In this document: positions 1 through 8,896 of the stretch, in pieces
Layout: every line of letters starts with the position of its first letter
How positions within the stretch are numbered: position 1 is the stretch's first letter
From: Oxalobacter formigenes
GTDB taxonomy: Bacteria; Pseudomonadota; Gammaproteobacteria; Burkholderiales; Burkholderiaceae_D
NCBI GenBank assembly: GCA_019424645.1
Contig: JAHYZB010000060.1
Location: forward strand, 30,314-80,106
Direction: 5' to 3'
Length of the DNA: 49,793 nt
The notes under the pieces: model-generated
Told to the model about the DNA's origin: nothing
Databases searched by the model: none
Seen by the model: only the letters and a program-made list of their open reading frames with translations
Program-made: the position numbers and the translations under genes

Positions 1-999
1 ATGGGCGGCTTGCGCAAATACATGCCACTGACATGGATAACAGCACTGATCGGTTCATTAGCCCTGACTGGCGTGCCTTTCTTTTCCGGTTTCTATTCCA
101 AGGAAACGATTATCGGCGCGGTCAGGGCTTCCTCCGTGACAGGTTCGACCCTCGCTCTGGTCGCCGTCATTGCCGGTCTTTTCGTCACCGGTTTTTATAC
201 GTTCCGGCTGTTCTTTTACGTCTTCCACGGAAAGGAGCGCTTCCAGCGCCAACAGCTCGTCAATCTGAAAACGGCTGAGAAGGAAAAAATCCCGCAGGGC
301 AACCTGATCGGCCTGCTTCCCGGCGAAAAACCGCAGGAATCGCACTGGATCATCCGCCTGCCATTGATTCTGCTGGCTATCCCGTCGGTGATTGCCGGTT
401 ATTTCATGATCGCGCCGATGGTGTTCGGGGATTTTTTCGAAGACGTGATTTTTGTCGATAACGAACGGCATGCCGGTATGCAGGCGCTGGCGCTTCATTT
501 CGATAATGCCCTGTCGATGACGTTTCATGAAATCATGACACCGACTTTCTGGCTGGCAATTGCCGGTATCGCGATGGCATGGTACTTCTACATGATCAAT
601 CCGGTTGCACCGATCCGCTTGCGACGCCGGTTCCGTTTCCTTCACCGGCTGCTTGTTGAACAGTATTATCTCGACAGCCTGTATGAAAAGGTTTTTGTGA
701 ACAGCACCCTGTGGCTGGGCAATGTACTGTGGAAGAAAATTGACGAGAAACTGATCGACGACTGGATTATCAGCCGTTTCTTCGTGAAAGGAACGAAGAA
801 ACTCGGTCGTGTCGTGTTCAAGGCGGTCGATGTCGTCATGATCGATGGTTTGCTGGTGAACGGGGGATCGAGAATGGTGGGCTGGATCGCCTCTATCGTC
901 CGGCATTTTCAGTCGGGCTATCTGTACCATTACGTTTTTGCCATGATTATCGGCTTGTTGTGCCTGCTGTTCTGGTTTGTTCCCATCAGTTTGAGATAA
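1..999 (+). CDS. nuoL: NADH-quinone oxidoreductase subunit L, C-terminal part (5' end outside window)
   Basis: This is the C-terminal half of the largest antiporter-like membrane subunit of respiratory complex I, which couples NADH:quinone electron transfer to proton pumping. The frame is open from base 1. The Met there sits in the internal MGGLRKYMP motif typical of mid-NuoL, so it is not the true start. About 332 of roughly 670 residues are present. Visible features are the GVPFFSGFYSKE helix (residues 24-35), several membrane segments, the charged stretch that would form the long lateral helix (around 200-300), and a final hydrophobic anchor (about 310-328). The stop at 997-999 is 18 bases before nuoM, as expected for the nuo operon. 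The family call is certain; only the truncation limits it. Confidence 0.96.
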   Translation: MGGLRKYMPLTWITALIGSLALTGVPFFSGFYSKETIIGAVRASSVTGSTLALVAVIAGLFVTGFYTFRLFFYVFHGKERFQRQQLVNLKTAEKEKIPQGNLIGLLPGEKPQESHWIIRLPLILLAIPSVIAGYFMIAPMVFGDFFEDVIFVDNERHAGMQALALHFDNALSMTFHEIMTPTFWLAIAGIAMAWYFYMINPVAPIRLRRRFRFLHRLLVEQYYLDSLYEKVFVNSTLWLGNVLWKKIDEKLIDDWIISRFFVKGTKKLGRVVFKAVDVVMIDGLLVNGGSRMVGWIASIVRHFQSGYLYHYVFAMIIGLLCLLFWFVPISLR

Positions 1000-1017
1000 A
1001 AGTTTGATCGGATAAAT

Positions 1018-2511
1018 ATGCCTAATCTGTCGTATTCAGCTTTTCCAGTCCTGTCGCTCGCGATCTGGTGCCCGGTGTTTTTCGGCTTGCTGGTACTCGT
1101 GACCGGGAAAGATGAAAGAGCCTCATTCGTTCGCTGGCTGTCGCTTCTTGGAGCAGTGGTCAGTTTTGCCGTCACATTGCCGCTGGCGATTAATTTCGAC
1201 AGAAGCGCACACGGCATGCAATTCGTCGAACGGCATTCATGGATCAAACTCTTTCATGTTGAATACGCGCTGGGTGTGGATGGCATTTCCATGTGGTTTG
1301 TCCTGCTGTCGGCCCTGATTACCCTGATCGTCGTAATTGCAGGATGGAACGTCATCCAGAAACAGATTGCGCAATACATGGGGGCTTTCCTTATCCTGTC
1401 CGGCCTGATGATCGGTGTTTTTTCGACGTTTGACGGCCTCCTGTTTTATGTTTTCTTCGAGGCGACACTGATCCCGATGTTCGTCATTATTGGCGTCTGG
1501 GGCGGCGAACGGCGTGTCTATGCCGCATTCAAGTTTTTCCTGTATACCTTCTTCGGTTCGCTCCCGATGCTGATCGGTATTTTGTACCTTTATCTCCAAA
1601 CGAACAGTTTCAATATCTTTACCTGGTATAACGCGCCGATTCCGCTGAATGTACAGATATGGCTTTTCATTGCCTTTTTGACGGCATTTGCCGTCAAGGT
1701 GCCGATGTGGCCGGTGCATACCTGGCTGCCCGATGCCCACGTCGAGGCACCGACAGGAGGGTCCGTCATTCTGGCTGCACTGATGCTGAAACTTGGCGCG
1801 TACGGTTTTATCCGGTTTTCCTTGCCGATCCTGCCGGACGCCAGCCGGTCGCTGGCATGGCTCATGATCACGCTGTCGCTGATCGCCGTGATCTATATCG
1901 GGCTGGTCGCGCTCGTCCAGAAAGACATGAAGAAGCTGATCGCCTATTCATCCATTGCGCACATGGGTTTTGTGACGCTCGGTTTCTTCCTCTTTGAAAA
2001 CATCACCGTCGATGGCGCGCTGGTGCAGATGATTTCGCACGGTTTTGTCTCGGCCGCCATGTTCCTGTGTGTCGGCGTGCTTTACGACCGGATGCACACC
2101 CGCCAGATTGCCGATTATGGTGGGGTCGCCTTTGTCATGCCCCGTTTTGCAGCGTTCTTCGTTTTGTTCGCACTGGCCAATTGCGGCTTGCCGGGAACGT
2201 CCGGTTTCGTGGGTGAAGTGATGGTCATTCTGGGAGCGGTGAAGGTCAATGTCTGGATCGGTGCCGCCGGTGCGCTGGCCCTGATTCTGGGCGCGGCCTA
2301 TACGCTCTGGATGATCAAGCGCGTGTTGTACGGACCAGTTGAAAATGAGCGGGTCGCCGCATTGAAAGACATCAGTGCACGGGAATTTTTCATGCTGGCC
2401 GTTCTGGGCGCTTTCGTTCTTGCAATCGGGCTTTATCCGGCATGGGTGACCGACGTCATGCAGACCTCCGTTGCCGATCTGCTGGTACATGTTTCGCAGT
2501 CCAAACTGTAA
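1018..2511 (+). CDS. nuoM: NADH-quinone oxidoreductase subunit M
   Basis: NuoM is one of the three antiporter-like, proton-translocating subunits of the complex I membrane arm. The 497-residue length is normal for the family and the protein is hydrophobic throughout, about 14 membrane helices. The two key charged residues are visible: Glu148 in the FFEATLIPMF helix and Lys227 in AVKVPMWPVHTWLPDAH. The HVEAPTGGSVILA loop follows. Start ATG 1018 lies 18 bases after the nuoL stop, and nuoN begins 17 bases after its own stop, so the three genes are co-transcribed. Nothing unusual was seen. Confidence 0.97.
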   Translation: MPNLSYSAFPVLSLAIWCPVFFGLLVLVTGKDERASFVRWLSLLGAVVSFAVTLPLAINFDRSAHGMQFVERHSWIKLFHVEYALGVDGISMWFVLLSALITLIVVIAGWNVIQKQIAQYMGAFLILSGLMIGVFSTFDGLLFYVFFEATLIPMFVIIGVWGGERRVYAAFKFFLYTFFGSLPMLIGILYLYLQTNSFNIFTWYNAPIPLNVQIWLFIAFLTAFAVKVPMWPVHTWLPDAHVEAPTGGSVILAALMLKLGAYGFIRFSLPILPDASRSLAWLMITLSLIAVIYIGLVALVQKDMKKLIAYSSIAHMGFVTLGFFLFENITVDGALVQMISHGFVSAAMFLCVGVLYDRMHTRQIADYGGVAFVMPRFAAFFVLFALANCGLPGTSGFVGEVMVILGAVKVNVWIGAAGALALILGAAYTLWMIKRVLYGPVENERVAALKDISAREFFMLAVLGAFVLAIGLYPAWVTDVMQTSVADLLVHVSQSKL

Positions 2512-2528
2512 AGGATGGATAAAACGAA

Positions 2529-4016
2529 ATGAACTCGATGAACCTGCTTCCCGCCCTGCCAGAACTGATACTGATTGCGTCGGTACCGGCGATACTGCTC
2601 ATAGACCTGTTTTTGCCACAGAACAGGCGGGATGTCACGTTCGGTTTGTCGATACTCGCTATTATTGGCTGTATCGCCGTCACGTTCATTTTTCCCCAGG
2701 AAAAAAATATCGTCTACAGCTTCGGAGGCGCTTTCATTTCCGATGCCGTATCGGTTCTTTTGAAGCTTTGTACCTATGTCGCCATGCTGTTCACGCTGGT
2801 GTATTCCCGTCGCTACATCAATGAGCGGAGTCTGACCTCAGGTCATCTGGGTGGCGAGTTTTACAGCCTGTCTCTTTTCGCCATGCTCGGCATGATGGTC
2901 GTCATTTCAGCCGCGGATTTTTTGACGATGTATCTGGGCATTGAACTGATGTCATTTCCCCTCTATGCACTGGTGGCTTTAAAGCGCAATGACAACAAGG
3001 CTGTCGAGGCAGCAACCAAGTTTTTCATTCTGGGGGCGCTGGGTTCCGGTCTTCTCCTTTACGGGATTTCCATGCTCTACGGGGCAACAGGGACGCTGGA
3101 TTTTCTCGAGGTCGCAAGAATATCGGCTTACAGCGGCATCAGCCACACGATTCTGGTTTTCGGCATCGTTTTCGTCGTGGCCGGTATCGCCTTCAAGCTG
3201 GGAGCTGTGCCATTCCATATGTGGGTTCCGGATGTATTCGAGGGAGCACCTACAGCAGTTACCCTTCTGATTGCCGGTGCGCCGAAACTGGCCGGGTTTG
3301 CGATCTGCCTGCGCATTCTGGTCGAGGCATTGTTGCCACTGGCGTTCGACTGGCAGCAGATGCTCATGATCATTGCCATCCTGTCGATGGCGCTTGGCAA
3401 TGTCGCGGCCATCATGCAGAAAAACATCAAGCGCATGCTGGCTTATTCAACGATTGCCCAGATGGGGTACATGCTGCTCGGTATGCTGGCCGGAGTCAGG
3501 GAAGGGACCCGTGTCATCGCTTCCACTTTTGCGTACAGTTCGGCCATGTATTACACCATTGTCTATGTTCTGGCCACGCTCGGCGCGTTTGGCGTGATCC
3601 TGATGATGTCGAACAAGGGACTGGAAGCGGACAGGCTGGATGATCTTCGAGGCCTGAACCGCCGCAATCCCTGGTATGCCCTGATCATGCTTGTCTGCAT
3701 GTTTTCCTTTGCTGGTGTTCCGCCGCTGGTGGGGTTTTTCGGGAAATTCGCCGTGTTTCAGGCGCTGGTCGATGCAGGACTGATCTGGCTGGCAGTCGTC
3801 GGGATTGTCTTTGCCGTGATCGGCGCGTTTTATTACCTTCGGGTTGTCAAATTCATGTATTTCGACGAGCCTGCTGATGAGCGGAAAATCAGCGTCCCGC
3901 TTGACATGTCGGTTGCGCTTGGCATTAACGGGCTGCTGATCGTCGTGCTGGGTATTTTGCCGGGGTCACTTCTGGACTGGTGTGTGTTTGCCATCAACAG
4001 CGCTTTCCTTCTTTAA
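2529..4016 (+). CDS. nuoN: NADH-quinone oxidoreductase subunit N
   Basis: NuoN is the third antiporter-like subunit of the complex I membrane arm, next to the quinone-proximal end. It has 495 residues, all membrane helices. The conserved channel lysine is Lys223 in AFKLGAVPFHMWVPDVF, followed by the EGAPTAVT loop. The helix KRMLAYSTIAQMGYMLLG is also typical. ATG 2529 is used here; an in-frame ATG nine bases later would give a protein starting MNLLPALPEL and cannot be excluded. It is the last gene of the nuo operon: 112 non-coding bases follow before aroC. No clear terminator was recognised there. Confidence 0.97.
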   Translation: MNSMNLLPALPELILIASVPAILLIDLFLPQNRRDVTFGLSILAIIGCIAVTFIFPQEKNIVYSFGGAFISDAVSVLLKLCTYVAMLFTLVYSRRYINERSLTSGHLGGEFYSLSLFAMLGMMVVISAADFLTMYLGIELMSFPLYALVALKRNDNKAVEAATKFFILGALGSGLLLYGISMLYGATGTLDFLEVARISAYSGISHTILVFGIVFVVAGIAFKLGAVPFHMWVPDVFEGAPTAVTLLIAGAPKLAGFAICLRILVEALLPLAFDWQQMLMIIAILSMALGNVAAIMQKNIKRMLAYSTIAQMGYMLLGMLAGVREGTRVIASTFAYSSAMYYTIVYVLATLGAFGVILMMSNKGLEADRLDDLRGLNRRNPWYALIMLVCMFSFAGVPPLVGFFGKFAVFQALVDAGLIWLAVVGIVFAVIGAFYYLRVVKFMYFDEPADERKISVPLDMSVALGINGLLIVVLGILPGSLLDWCVFAINSAFLL

Positions 4017-4128
4017 TCGGACGCTGTGTCTGCCTGAAAGTAAACCGGCATTTATCATGGCGCGTTTACAAACCGGGGATGTTAAAATCCGTACTTCAGG
4101 TTAATTCAAATTCTTTACGGATCAAGCT

Positions 4129-5253
4129 ATGGCTGGCAATACTTTCGGAAAACTGTTTTCGGTAACGACGTTCGGCGAATCGCATGGCGCAGCTATCGGC
4201 TGTATTGTCGATGGTTGCCCTCCGGGTATGGACTTGTCGGAAGACGATATCCAGCCCGAACTGGATCGCCGTAAACCCGGCACATCCCGTTTCGTCACGC
4301 AACGCCGTGAACCGGATGCCGTCAAAATCCTGTCAGGCGTTTATCAGGGAAAAACCACTGGCACGCCGATTGCACTTCTGATCGAAAATCAGGACCAGCG
4401 CAGCAAGGATTACAGCAATATCGCCGACGTTTTCCGTCCGGGCCATGCCGATTATCCCTATTTTCTGAAGTATGGCGTGCGCGACCCGAGAGGGGGTGGC
4501 CGTTCGTCAGCCCGTTTGACGGCAGTGACCGTTGCTGCAGCGGCGATTGCCAGAAAATGGCTCAAAAAACGTTACGGTGTCGAAATCAAAGGCTGTCTTT
4601 CCCAGCTTGGCGACACGCCGATTCCATTTCAGTCATGGAATTTCACCTCCCATAATTTATTCTTTGCTGCGACGGATTCCGGCGCTCTGTTGAGTGCGCT
4701 TGAGGAAAAGATGGATGCATTGAGGAAAGCGGGCGATTCCATCGGCGCGAAAGTCGACGTCATTGCAAGCAAAGTGCCGGTCGGCCTTGGTAACCCGCTT
4801 TTTGAAAAACTCGATGCCGAAATCGCCGCTGCGATGATGGGTATCAATGCGGTCAAGGGTGTTGAGATCGGCGACGGCTTTGCCTCGGTTTCGCAAAGAG
4901 GCTCCGAACACGGGGATGAAATCACCCCTGACGGTTTCAGGACAAATCATGCTGGTGGTGTCCTGGGTGGCATTTCAACCGGTCAGGATATCCGTGTGTC
5001 CATCGCCATCAAGCCGACACCTTCCATTCGTCTGCCTCGCCAGTCTATCGACGGTCAGGCTGAAGCGGTCACTGTTGAAACGACAGGCCGTCACGATCCA
5101 TGTGTCGGCATACGTGCCGTTCCCGTCGCGGAAGCGATGCTGGCGCTGGTATTGATGGACGCCGTCTTGCAGCATCGTGCGCAATGCGCCGATGTGCTTC
5201 CCCCTTTTCCTCCTGTAGAAGGAGATTTGCCGCAGTCCATCGACGGCGAATAA
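4129..5253 (+). CDS. aroC: Chorismate synthase
   Basis: AroC catalyses the last step of the shikimate pathway, converting 5-enolpyruvylshikimate-3-phosphate to chorismate with reduced FMN as cofactor. The protein is 374 residues, slightly longer than the usual 350-365. It carries the family signatures TTFGESHGAAIGC near the N-terminus, RDPRGGGRSSARLTA, a glycine-rich HAGGVLGGISTGQ segment, and TGRHDPCVGIRAVPVAEAM near the end. The extra length is a proline-rich tail. The gene follows nuoN with its own leader and is 21 bases from the transporter downstream. It supplies chorismate to, among others, the trp genes at 16.4-19.2 kb. Confidence 0.97.
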   Translation: MAGNTFGKLFSVTTFGESHGAAIGCIVDGCPPGMDLSEDDIQPELDRRKPGTSRFVTQRREPDAVKILSGVYQGKTTGTPIALLIENQDQRSKDYSNIADVFRPGHADYPYFLKYGVRDPRGGGRSSARLTAVTVAAAAIARKWLKKRYGVEIKGCLSQLGDTPIPFQSWNFTSHNLFFAATDSGALLSALEEKMDALRKAGDSIGAKVDVIASKVPVGLGNPLFEKLDAEIAAAMMGINAVKGVEIGDGFASVSQRGSEHGDEITPDGFRTNHAGGVLGGISTGQDIRVSIAIKPTPSIRLPRQSIDGQAEAVTVETTGRHDPCVGIRAVPVAEAMLALVLMDAVLQHRAQCADVLPPFPPVEGDLPQSIDGE

Positions 5254-5274
5254 GGATGTTTACCGGATCGAGTC

Positions 5275-6435
5275 GTGTCAGACAATTCATGGCCTAAACA
5301 GTCGCTCGGTTTCGGCGCGTTCTATTTCAGCTATTACAGTTTCGTCGGCGTTTTTCCGACCTTCGTTTCCCTTTATCTCGCATTCAGGGGCATCAGTGCG
5401 TTTGAAATCGGCATCCTGATGTCACTGATGCAGGCCATGCGTATTGTCGGGCCGAATCTGTGGGGATGGATGGCGGACCGGACAGGGCAGCGTGCCCGGG
5501 TGCTCCAGTTTACGGCAGGCTCGGCGCTGATCGCATTTACGGGTTTCTTTTTCGGCGGGAGCTTCTGGTACTTCGCTTTTTTCATGATCGCCGTGAATCT
5601 GTTCACCAGCGCACAAGGTCCCTTGTCGGACGCCCTGATCCTCTCGGAAATGCAGGGCAATATGTCCCGTTACGGACAATTGCGTCTGTGGGGATCGGTC
5701 GGCTATGTCTTCATGACGGCGGCTTCCGGTTTTGTGCTGGACTGGACAGGGATTGGACTGATGCCCTGGGTTGGGGCTGCGATCCTCGGAGCCGTTCTCG
5801 TCGTCAGCCTGTGCCTTTACCAGACGCCGCAAGCGCTTGTCGCCAAAAAAATGGTATCGGTCTGGCAAGTCATGAGCCAGCGTGAAGTAATCGCATTCAT
5901 GGTTTCCGGCTGTTTTATGCTGGCGGCGCACTCGGCCCTGTATGCGTTTTATTCGCTTTACCTGTCTGTGCTCGGTTACAGCAGCGTCACGATCGGTATC
6001 ATGTGGGCGATCGGTGCATCCGCTGAAATCATTTTCTTCATCTATCAGGCGCCGATCATGAAGCGCTTCGGCATCAAGGTGATTCTGCTGACAAGTCTTT
6101 TTCTGGCGGTCGTGCGTTTTGCCCTGATCGGGTTCGGGGCAGAATCCTTCATCATTTTGCTGATCGCCCAGATTTTGCATGCCGCGACTTTCGGTTCGCA
6201 TCATGTCGCCTCCATTTTAAGCATCCAGAAGTGGTTTGCAGGCCCCTTGCAGGCACGGGGGCAGGCGCTTTTCATCAGCGCTTCCTACGGTGTCGGCGGC
6301 ACGCTCGGCGGATTCTTCCTGTCCTGGGTGTGGCGGGATTTCACACCAGAAGCCGTTTACTGGGTTGCATCCGGTTTTGCACTCATCGCATTTCTTGCAG
6401 CATGGCAATCATTTCGCTGGCAAGTGCCAAAATAA
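5275..6435 (+). CDS. MFS transporter, HcaT/LacY-like
   Basis: This is a major facilitator superfamily permease of 386 residues with about 12 membrane helices. The loop GWMADRTGQRARV between helices 2 and 3 is the MFS motif. The N-terminal half (FGAFYFSYYSFVGVFPTFVSLYL, split by the motif after the first 20 residues) and the IQKWFAGPLQARGQALF loop resemble the nucleoside/3-phenylpropionate/LacY-type branch, as in the HcaT group. The substrate cannot be told from sequence. GTG 5275 is taken as start because it lies just ahead of the first helix, 21 bases after aroC. Its position suggests co-transcription with aroC but no functional tie is evident. Confidence 0.85.
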   Translation: MSDNSWPKQSLGFGAFYFSYYSFVGVFPTFVSLYLAFRGISAFEIGILMSLMQAMRIVGPNLWGWMADRTGQRARVLQFTAGSALIAFTGFFFGGSFWYFAFFMIAVNLFTSAQGPLSDALILSEMQGNMSRYGQLRLWGSVGYVFMTAASGFVLDWTGIGLMPWVGAAILGAVLVVSLCLYQTPQALVAKKMVSVWQVMSQREVIAFMVSGCFMLAAHSALYAFYSLYLSVLGYSSVTIGIMWAIGASAEIIFFIYQAPIMKRFGIKVILLTSLFLAVVRFALIGFGAESFIILLIAQILHAATFGSHHVASILSIQKWFAGPLQARGQALFISASYGVGGTLGGFFLSWVWRDFTPEAVYWVASGFALIAFLAAWQSFRWQVPK

Positions 6436-6519
6436 AACGCAATAACCCTTTGCCCTGTCAGGTTTGCCGTTGAATGTGGCATAATATTTTATTAGTCAAT
6501 AAAGTATAAGAATGGCATC

Positions 6520-7923
6520 ATGGCAAAAACTCTCTACGACAAACTCTGGGAATCCCATGTAGTGGATACGGAAAAAGACGGTACGACGATTTTGTATATC
6601 GATCGTCACCTTCTGCATGAAGTCACCAGCCCGCAGGCGTTTGAAGGCCTGCGAATCGCTGGGCGCAAGCCATGGAGGGATTCTGCCAATCTGCTGGTAG
6701 CCGATCACAATGTCTCGACGCAGAACCGTCAGGGTCCGATTGCCGATCCGATTTCACGTTTGCAGGTCGAAACGCTGGACATGAACGCGAAAGCGTTCAA
6801 TCTGACCTATTTCAACATGGCCGACAATCGTCAGGGCATCGTGCACGTCATCGGGCCTGAACAGGGAGCCACCCTGCCGGGCATGACTGTTGTCTGCGGC
6901 GATTCGCATACCTCGACTCATGGTGCTTTCGGCTGTCTGGCTCATGGTATCGGGACTTCCGAGGTCGAACACGTTCTGGCAACCCAGACGCTTCTGGCGA
7001 AAAAATCGAAATCCATGCTCGTTGAAGTCGAAGGGAAACTGGGCGAAGGCGTTACCGCGAAAGACATCGTACTGGCGATCATTGGCAAGATCGGAACGGC
7101 CGGCGGTACCGGCTATGCCATCGAGTTCGCCGGTTCGGCCATCCGTGGTCTGTCCATGGATGGCCGTATGACCCTGTGCAATATGGCGATCGAAGCGGGT
7201 GCCCGTGCCGGTATGGTCGCCGTAGACGATACGACAATCGAATACGTCAAGGGTCGTCCATTCTCGCCGAAAGGCGACCAGTGGGAAAAAGCGGTCGCAT
7301 ACTGGAAGACCCTGCATTCCGATGAAGGTGCAAAATTCGACGCGGTCGTCAAACTGGATGCTTCCGGAATCCAGCCTCAGGTCACATGGGGAACGTCTCC
7401 GGAAATGGTGACGTCGGTTGATGGAAAAGTGCCTGATCCGGCCAATGAAGCCGATCCGATCCGCCGTGACGCGATCGTTCGTGCCTTGAAATACATGGAT
7501 TTGCAGCCGAATATGCCGATCACGTCGATTGCCATCGACAAGGTTTTTATCGGTTCCTGCACCAATTCACGTATCGAGGATTTGAGAGCAGCTGCCGAAG
7601 TGGTTAAAGGCAAAAAACGTGCCCCGAATGTGACGCTGGCGATGGTCGTACCCGGTTCCGGTCTCGTGAAGGAACAGGCGGAAAAAGAAGGTCTGGACAA
7701 GATCTTTATCGAAGCCGGTTTCGAATGGCGCGAACCGGGCTGCTCCATGTGTCTGGCGATGAACGACGACCGGCTCGCTCCGGGCGAACGTTGTGCATCC
7801 ACGTCGAACCGGAACTTTGAAGGACGACAAGGACAGGGCGGAAGAACCCATTTAGTATCACCTGCAATGGCAGCAGCAGCTGGCATTGCCGGACATTTTG
7901 TGGACGTGCGTGAAAACTGTTAA
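6520..7923 (+). CDS. leuC: 3-isopropylmalate dehydratase large subunit
   Basis: LeuC, with LeuD, isomerises 2-isopropylmalate to 3-isopropylmalate in leucine biosynthesis; it is an aconitase-family enzyme. At 467 residues it has the standard length. The three [4Fe-4S] ligands are visible: Cys347 in IGSCTNSRIEDL and Cys408/Cys411 in EPGCSMCLAMNDD. The VVCGDSHTSTHGAFG motif is intact. It is the first gene of a leuC-lipoprotein-leuD-leuB-asd run, with about 85 bases of AT-rich leader after the transporter gene that probably holds the promoter. The N-terminus MAKTLYDKLWESHVV is typical of the family. Confidence 0.98.
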   Translation: MAKTLYDKLWESHVVDTEKDGTTILYIDRHLLHEVTSPQAFEGLRIAGRKPWRDSANLLVADHNVSTQNRQGPIADPISRLQVETLDMNAKAFNLTYFNMADNRQGIVHVIGPEQGATLPGMTVVCGDSHTSTHGAFGCLAHGIGTSEVEHVLATQTLLAKKSKSMLVEVEGKLGEGVTAKDIVLAIIGKIGTAGGTGYAIEFAGSAIRGLSMDGRMTLCNMAIEAGARAGMVAVDDTTIEYVKGRPFSPKGDQWEKAVAYWKTLHSDEGAKFDAVVKLDASGIQPQVTWGTSPEMVTSVDGKVPDPANEADPIRRDAIVRALKYMDLQPNMPITSIAIDKVFIGSCTNSRIEDLRAAAEVVKGKKRAPNVTLAMVVPGSGLVKEQAEKEGLDKIFIEAGFEWREPGCSMCLAMNDDRLAPGERCASTSNRNFEGRQGQGGRTHLVSPAMAAAAGIAGHFVDVRENC

Positions 7924-7938
7924 AACAAGGAGAATAAT

Positions 7939-8058
7939 ATGAAAGCTTTGATCGCTGTTTTGGCCGCAGTGGCTTTTCTGGCGGGTTGCAATACCGTGCA
8001 GGGTGTAGGCAAGGACGTGCAAAAAGCAGGTAATGCCGTAGAAAACGCTGCAAAATAA
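7939..8058 (+). CDS. Entericidin EcnA/EcnB-type small lipoprotein
   Basis: This is a 39-residue lipoprotein precursor. It has a short basic start (MKA), a hydrophobic segment, and the lipobox FLAGC with Cys17 as the lipidated residue. The small mature tail NTVQGVGKDVQKAGNAVENAAK is amphipathic. The pattern GxGKDVxxAGxxVExxA is that of the entericidin family; EcnA/EcnB of E. coli are an antidote/toxin pair of cell-envelope lipoproteins. Only one member is present, so a toxin-antidote role is not implied. A good ribosome site (AAGGAG, 7930s) sits just ahead of ATG 7939, 15 bases after leuC. A small lipoprotein between leuC and leuD is, from recall, common in Burkholderiales. Confidence 0.85.
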   Translation: MKALIAVLAAVAFLAGCNTVQGVGKDVQKAGNAVENAAK

Positions 8059-8104
8059 TCGTTAAACAATAGCGATTATTCCGGAAGTGATTTTGTTTTG
8101 TTTT

Positions 8105-8146
8105 CGGCTTCCCGACAGACTGGACAGGGAAGCCGGCTCTTTTGTT
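8105..8146 (+). terminator. Terminator-like hairpin between the entericidin gene and leuD
   Basis: A 9-bp stem, CGGCTTCCC (8105-8113) with GGGAAGCCG (8127-8135), closes a 13-base loop and is followed by a T-rich tract (CTCTTTTGTTTT). This is the form of an intrinsic terminator. It lies inside what looks like one leu operon, so it may only partly stop transcription and raise leuC plus lipoprotein mRNA over leuDB. Confidence 0.6.
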
Positions 8147-8179
8147 TTCGAACGAAAGACACTCGGATTGATTTGAATC

Positions 8180-8827
8180 ATGGAAAAATTTACCGTACAT
8201 ACCGGATTGGTAGTGCCACTCGATCGCGTCAATGTGGACACGGATGCCATTATCCCGAAACAGTTTCTGAAATCGATCAAACGGACGGGTTTTGGCCCGA
8301 ACCTGTTTGACGAATGGCGCTATCTCGATCATGGCGAACCGGGTATGGATAATTCTACTCGACAGGTCAATCCGGATTTCGTGCTGAACCAGCCACGTTA
8401 TCAGGGCGCTTCCATTTTGCTGGCCCGCAAGAATTTCGGTTGCGGCTCTTCCCGCGAACACGCTCCATGGGCGTTGCAGCAGTATGGTTTCAAGGCAGTC
8501 ATCGCGCCGAGCTTTGCCGATATTTTCTTCAACAACTGTTTCAAGAACGGCTTTTTGCCGATCGCCCTGTCTGAAGAACAGGTCGACCAGCTGTTCAAGG
8601 CTGTTGAAGCGAATCCGGGTTATCAGTTGACAGTGGATCTGGAAAAAATGGTCGTCAGGAACGATGACGCCTCCATCGCGTTCACTTTCGCTATCGATCC
8701 GTTCCGTCAATATTGCCTGATGAACGGGCTGGACGATATCGGCCTGACATTGCAAAAAGCGGACAAGATCCAGCAATACGAAAAACGCCATGTCAGTGAA
8801 CAACCATGGCTGGCCAATACGATTTGA
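8180..8827 (+). CDS. leuD: 3-isopropylmalate dehydratase small subunit
   Basis: LeuD is the swivelling small subunit of isopropylmalate isomerase and forms the active enzyme with LeuC. It has 215 residues, typical for the proteobacterial form. Visible signatures are RVNVDTDAIIPKQFLKSIKR near the N-terminus and the substrate-binding FGCGSSREHAPWAL motif around residue 90. ATG 8180 is preceded by about 120 bases containing the terminator-like hairpin. LeuB follows about 70 bases downstream, so the three leucine genes remain together. Confidence 0.98.
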   Translation: MEKFTVHTGLVVPLDRVNVDTDAIIPKQFLKSIKRTGFGPNLFDEWRYLDHGEPGMDNSTRQVNPDFVLNQPRYQGASILLARKNFGCGSSREHAPWALQQYGFKAVIAPSFADIFFNNCFKNGFLPIALSEEQVDQLFKAVEANPGYQLTVDLEKMVVRNDDASIAFTFAIDPFRQYCLMNGLDDIGLTLQKADKIQQYEKRHVSEQPWLANTI

Positions 8828-8896
8828 TTATTATTTTATAAAAACATAAAAATGGTTCTTCCCGACGAAGGCAGAACCACTGACGAGAGGAAAGAC

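Noticed and set aside
5422..6204. Minus-strand open frame of 260 codons inside the MFS gene
   Set aside because: The + strand encodes a clear 12-helix permease; the antisense product is polar and motif-free, as expected of a shadow.
7706..8803. Long minus-strand open frame (365 codons) across leuC, the lipoprotein gene and leuD
   Set aside because: It overlaps three strongly supported genes, its product has no recognisable motif, and it shows the composition of an antisense shadow.
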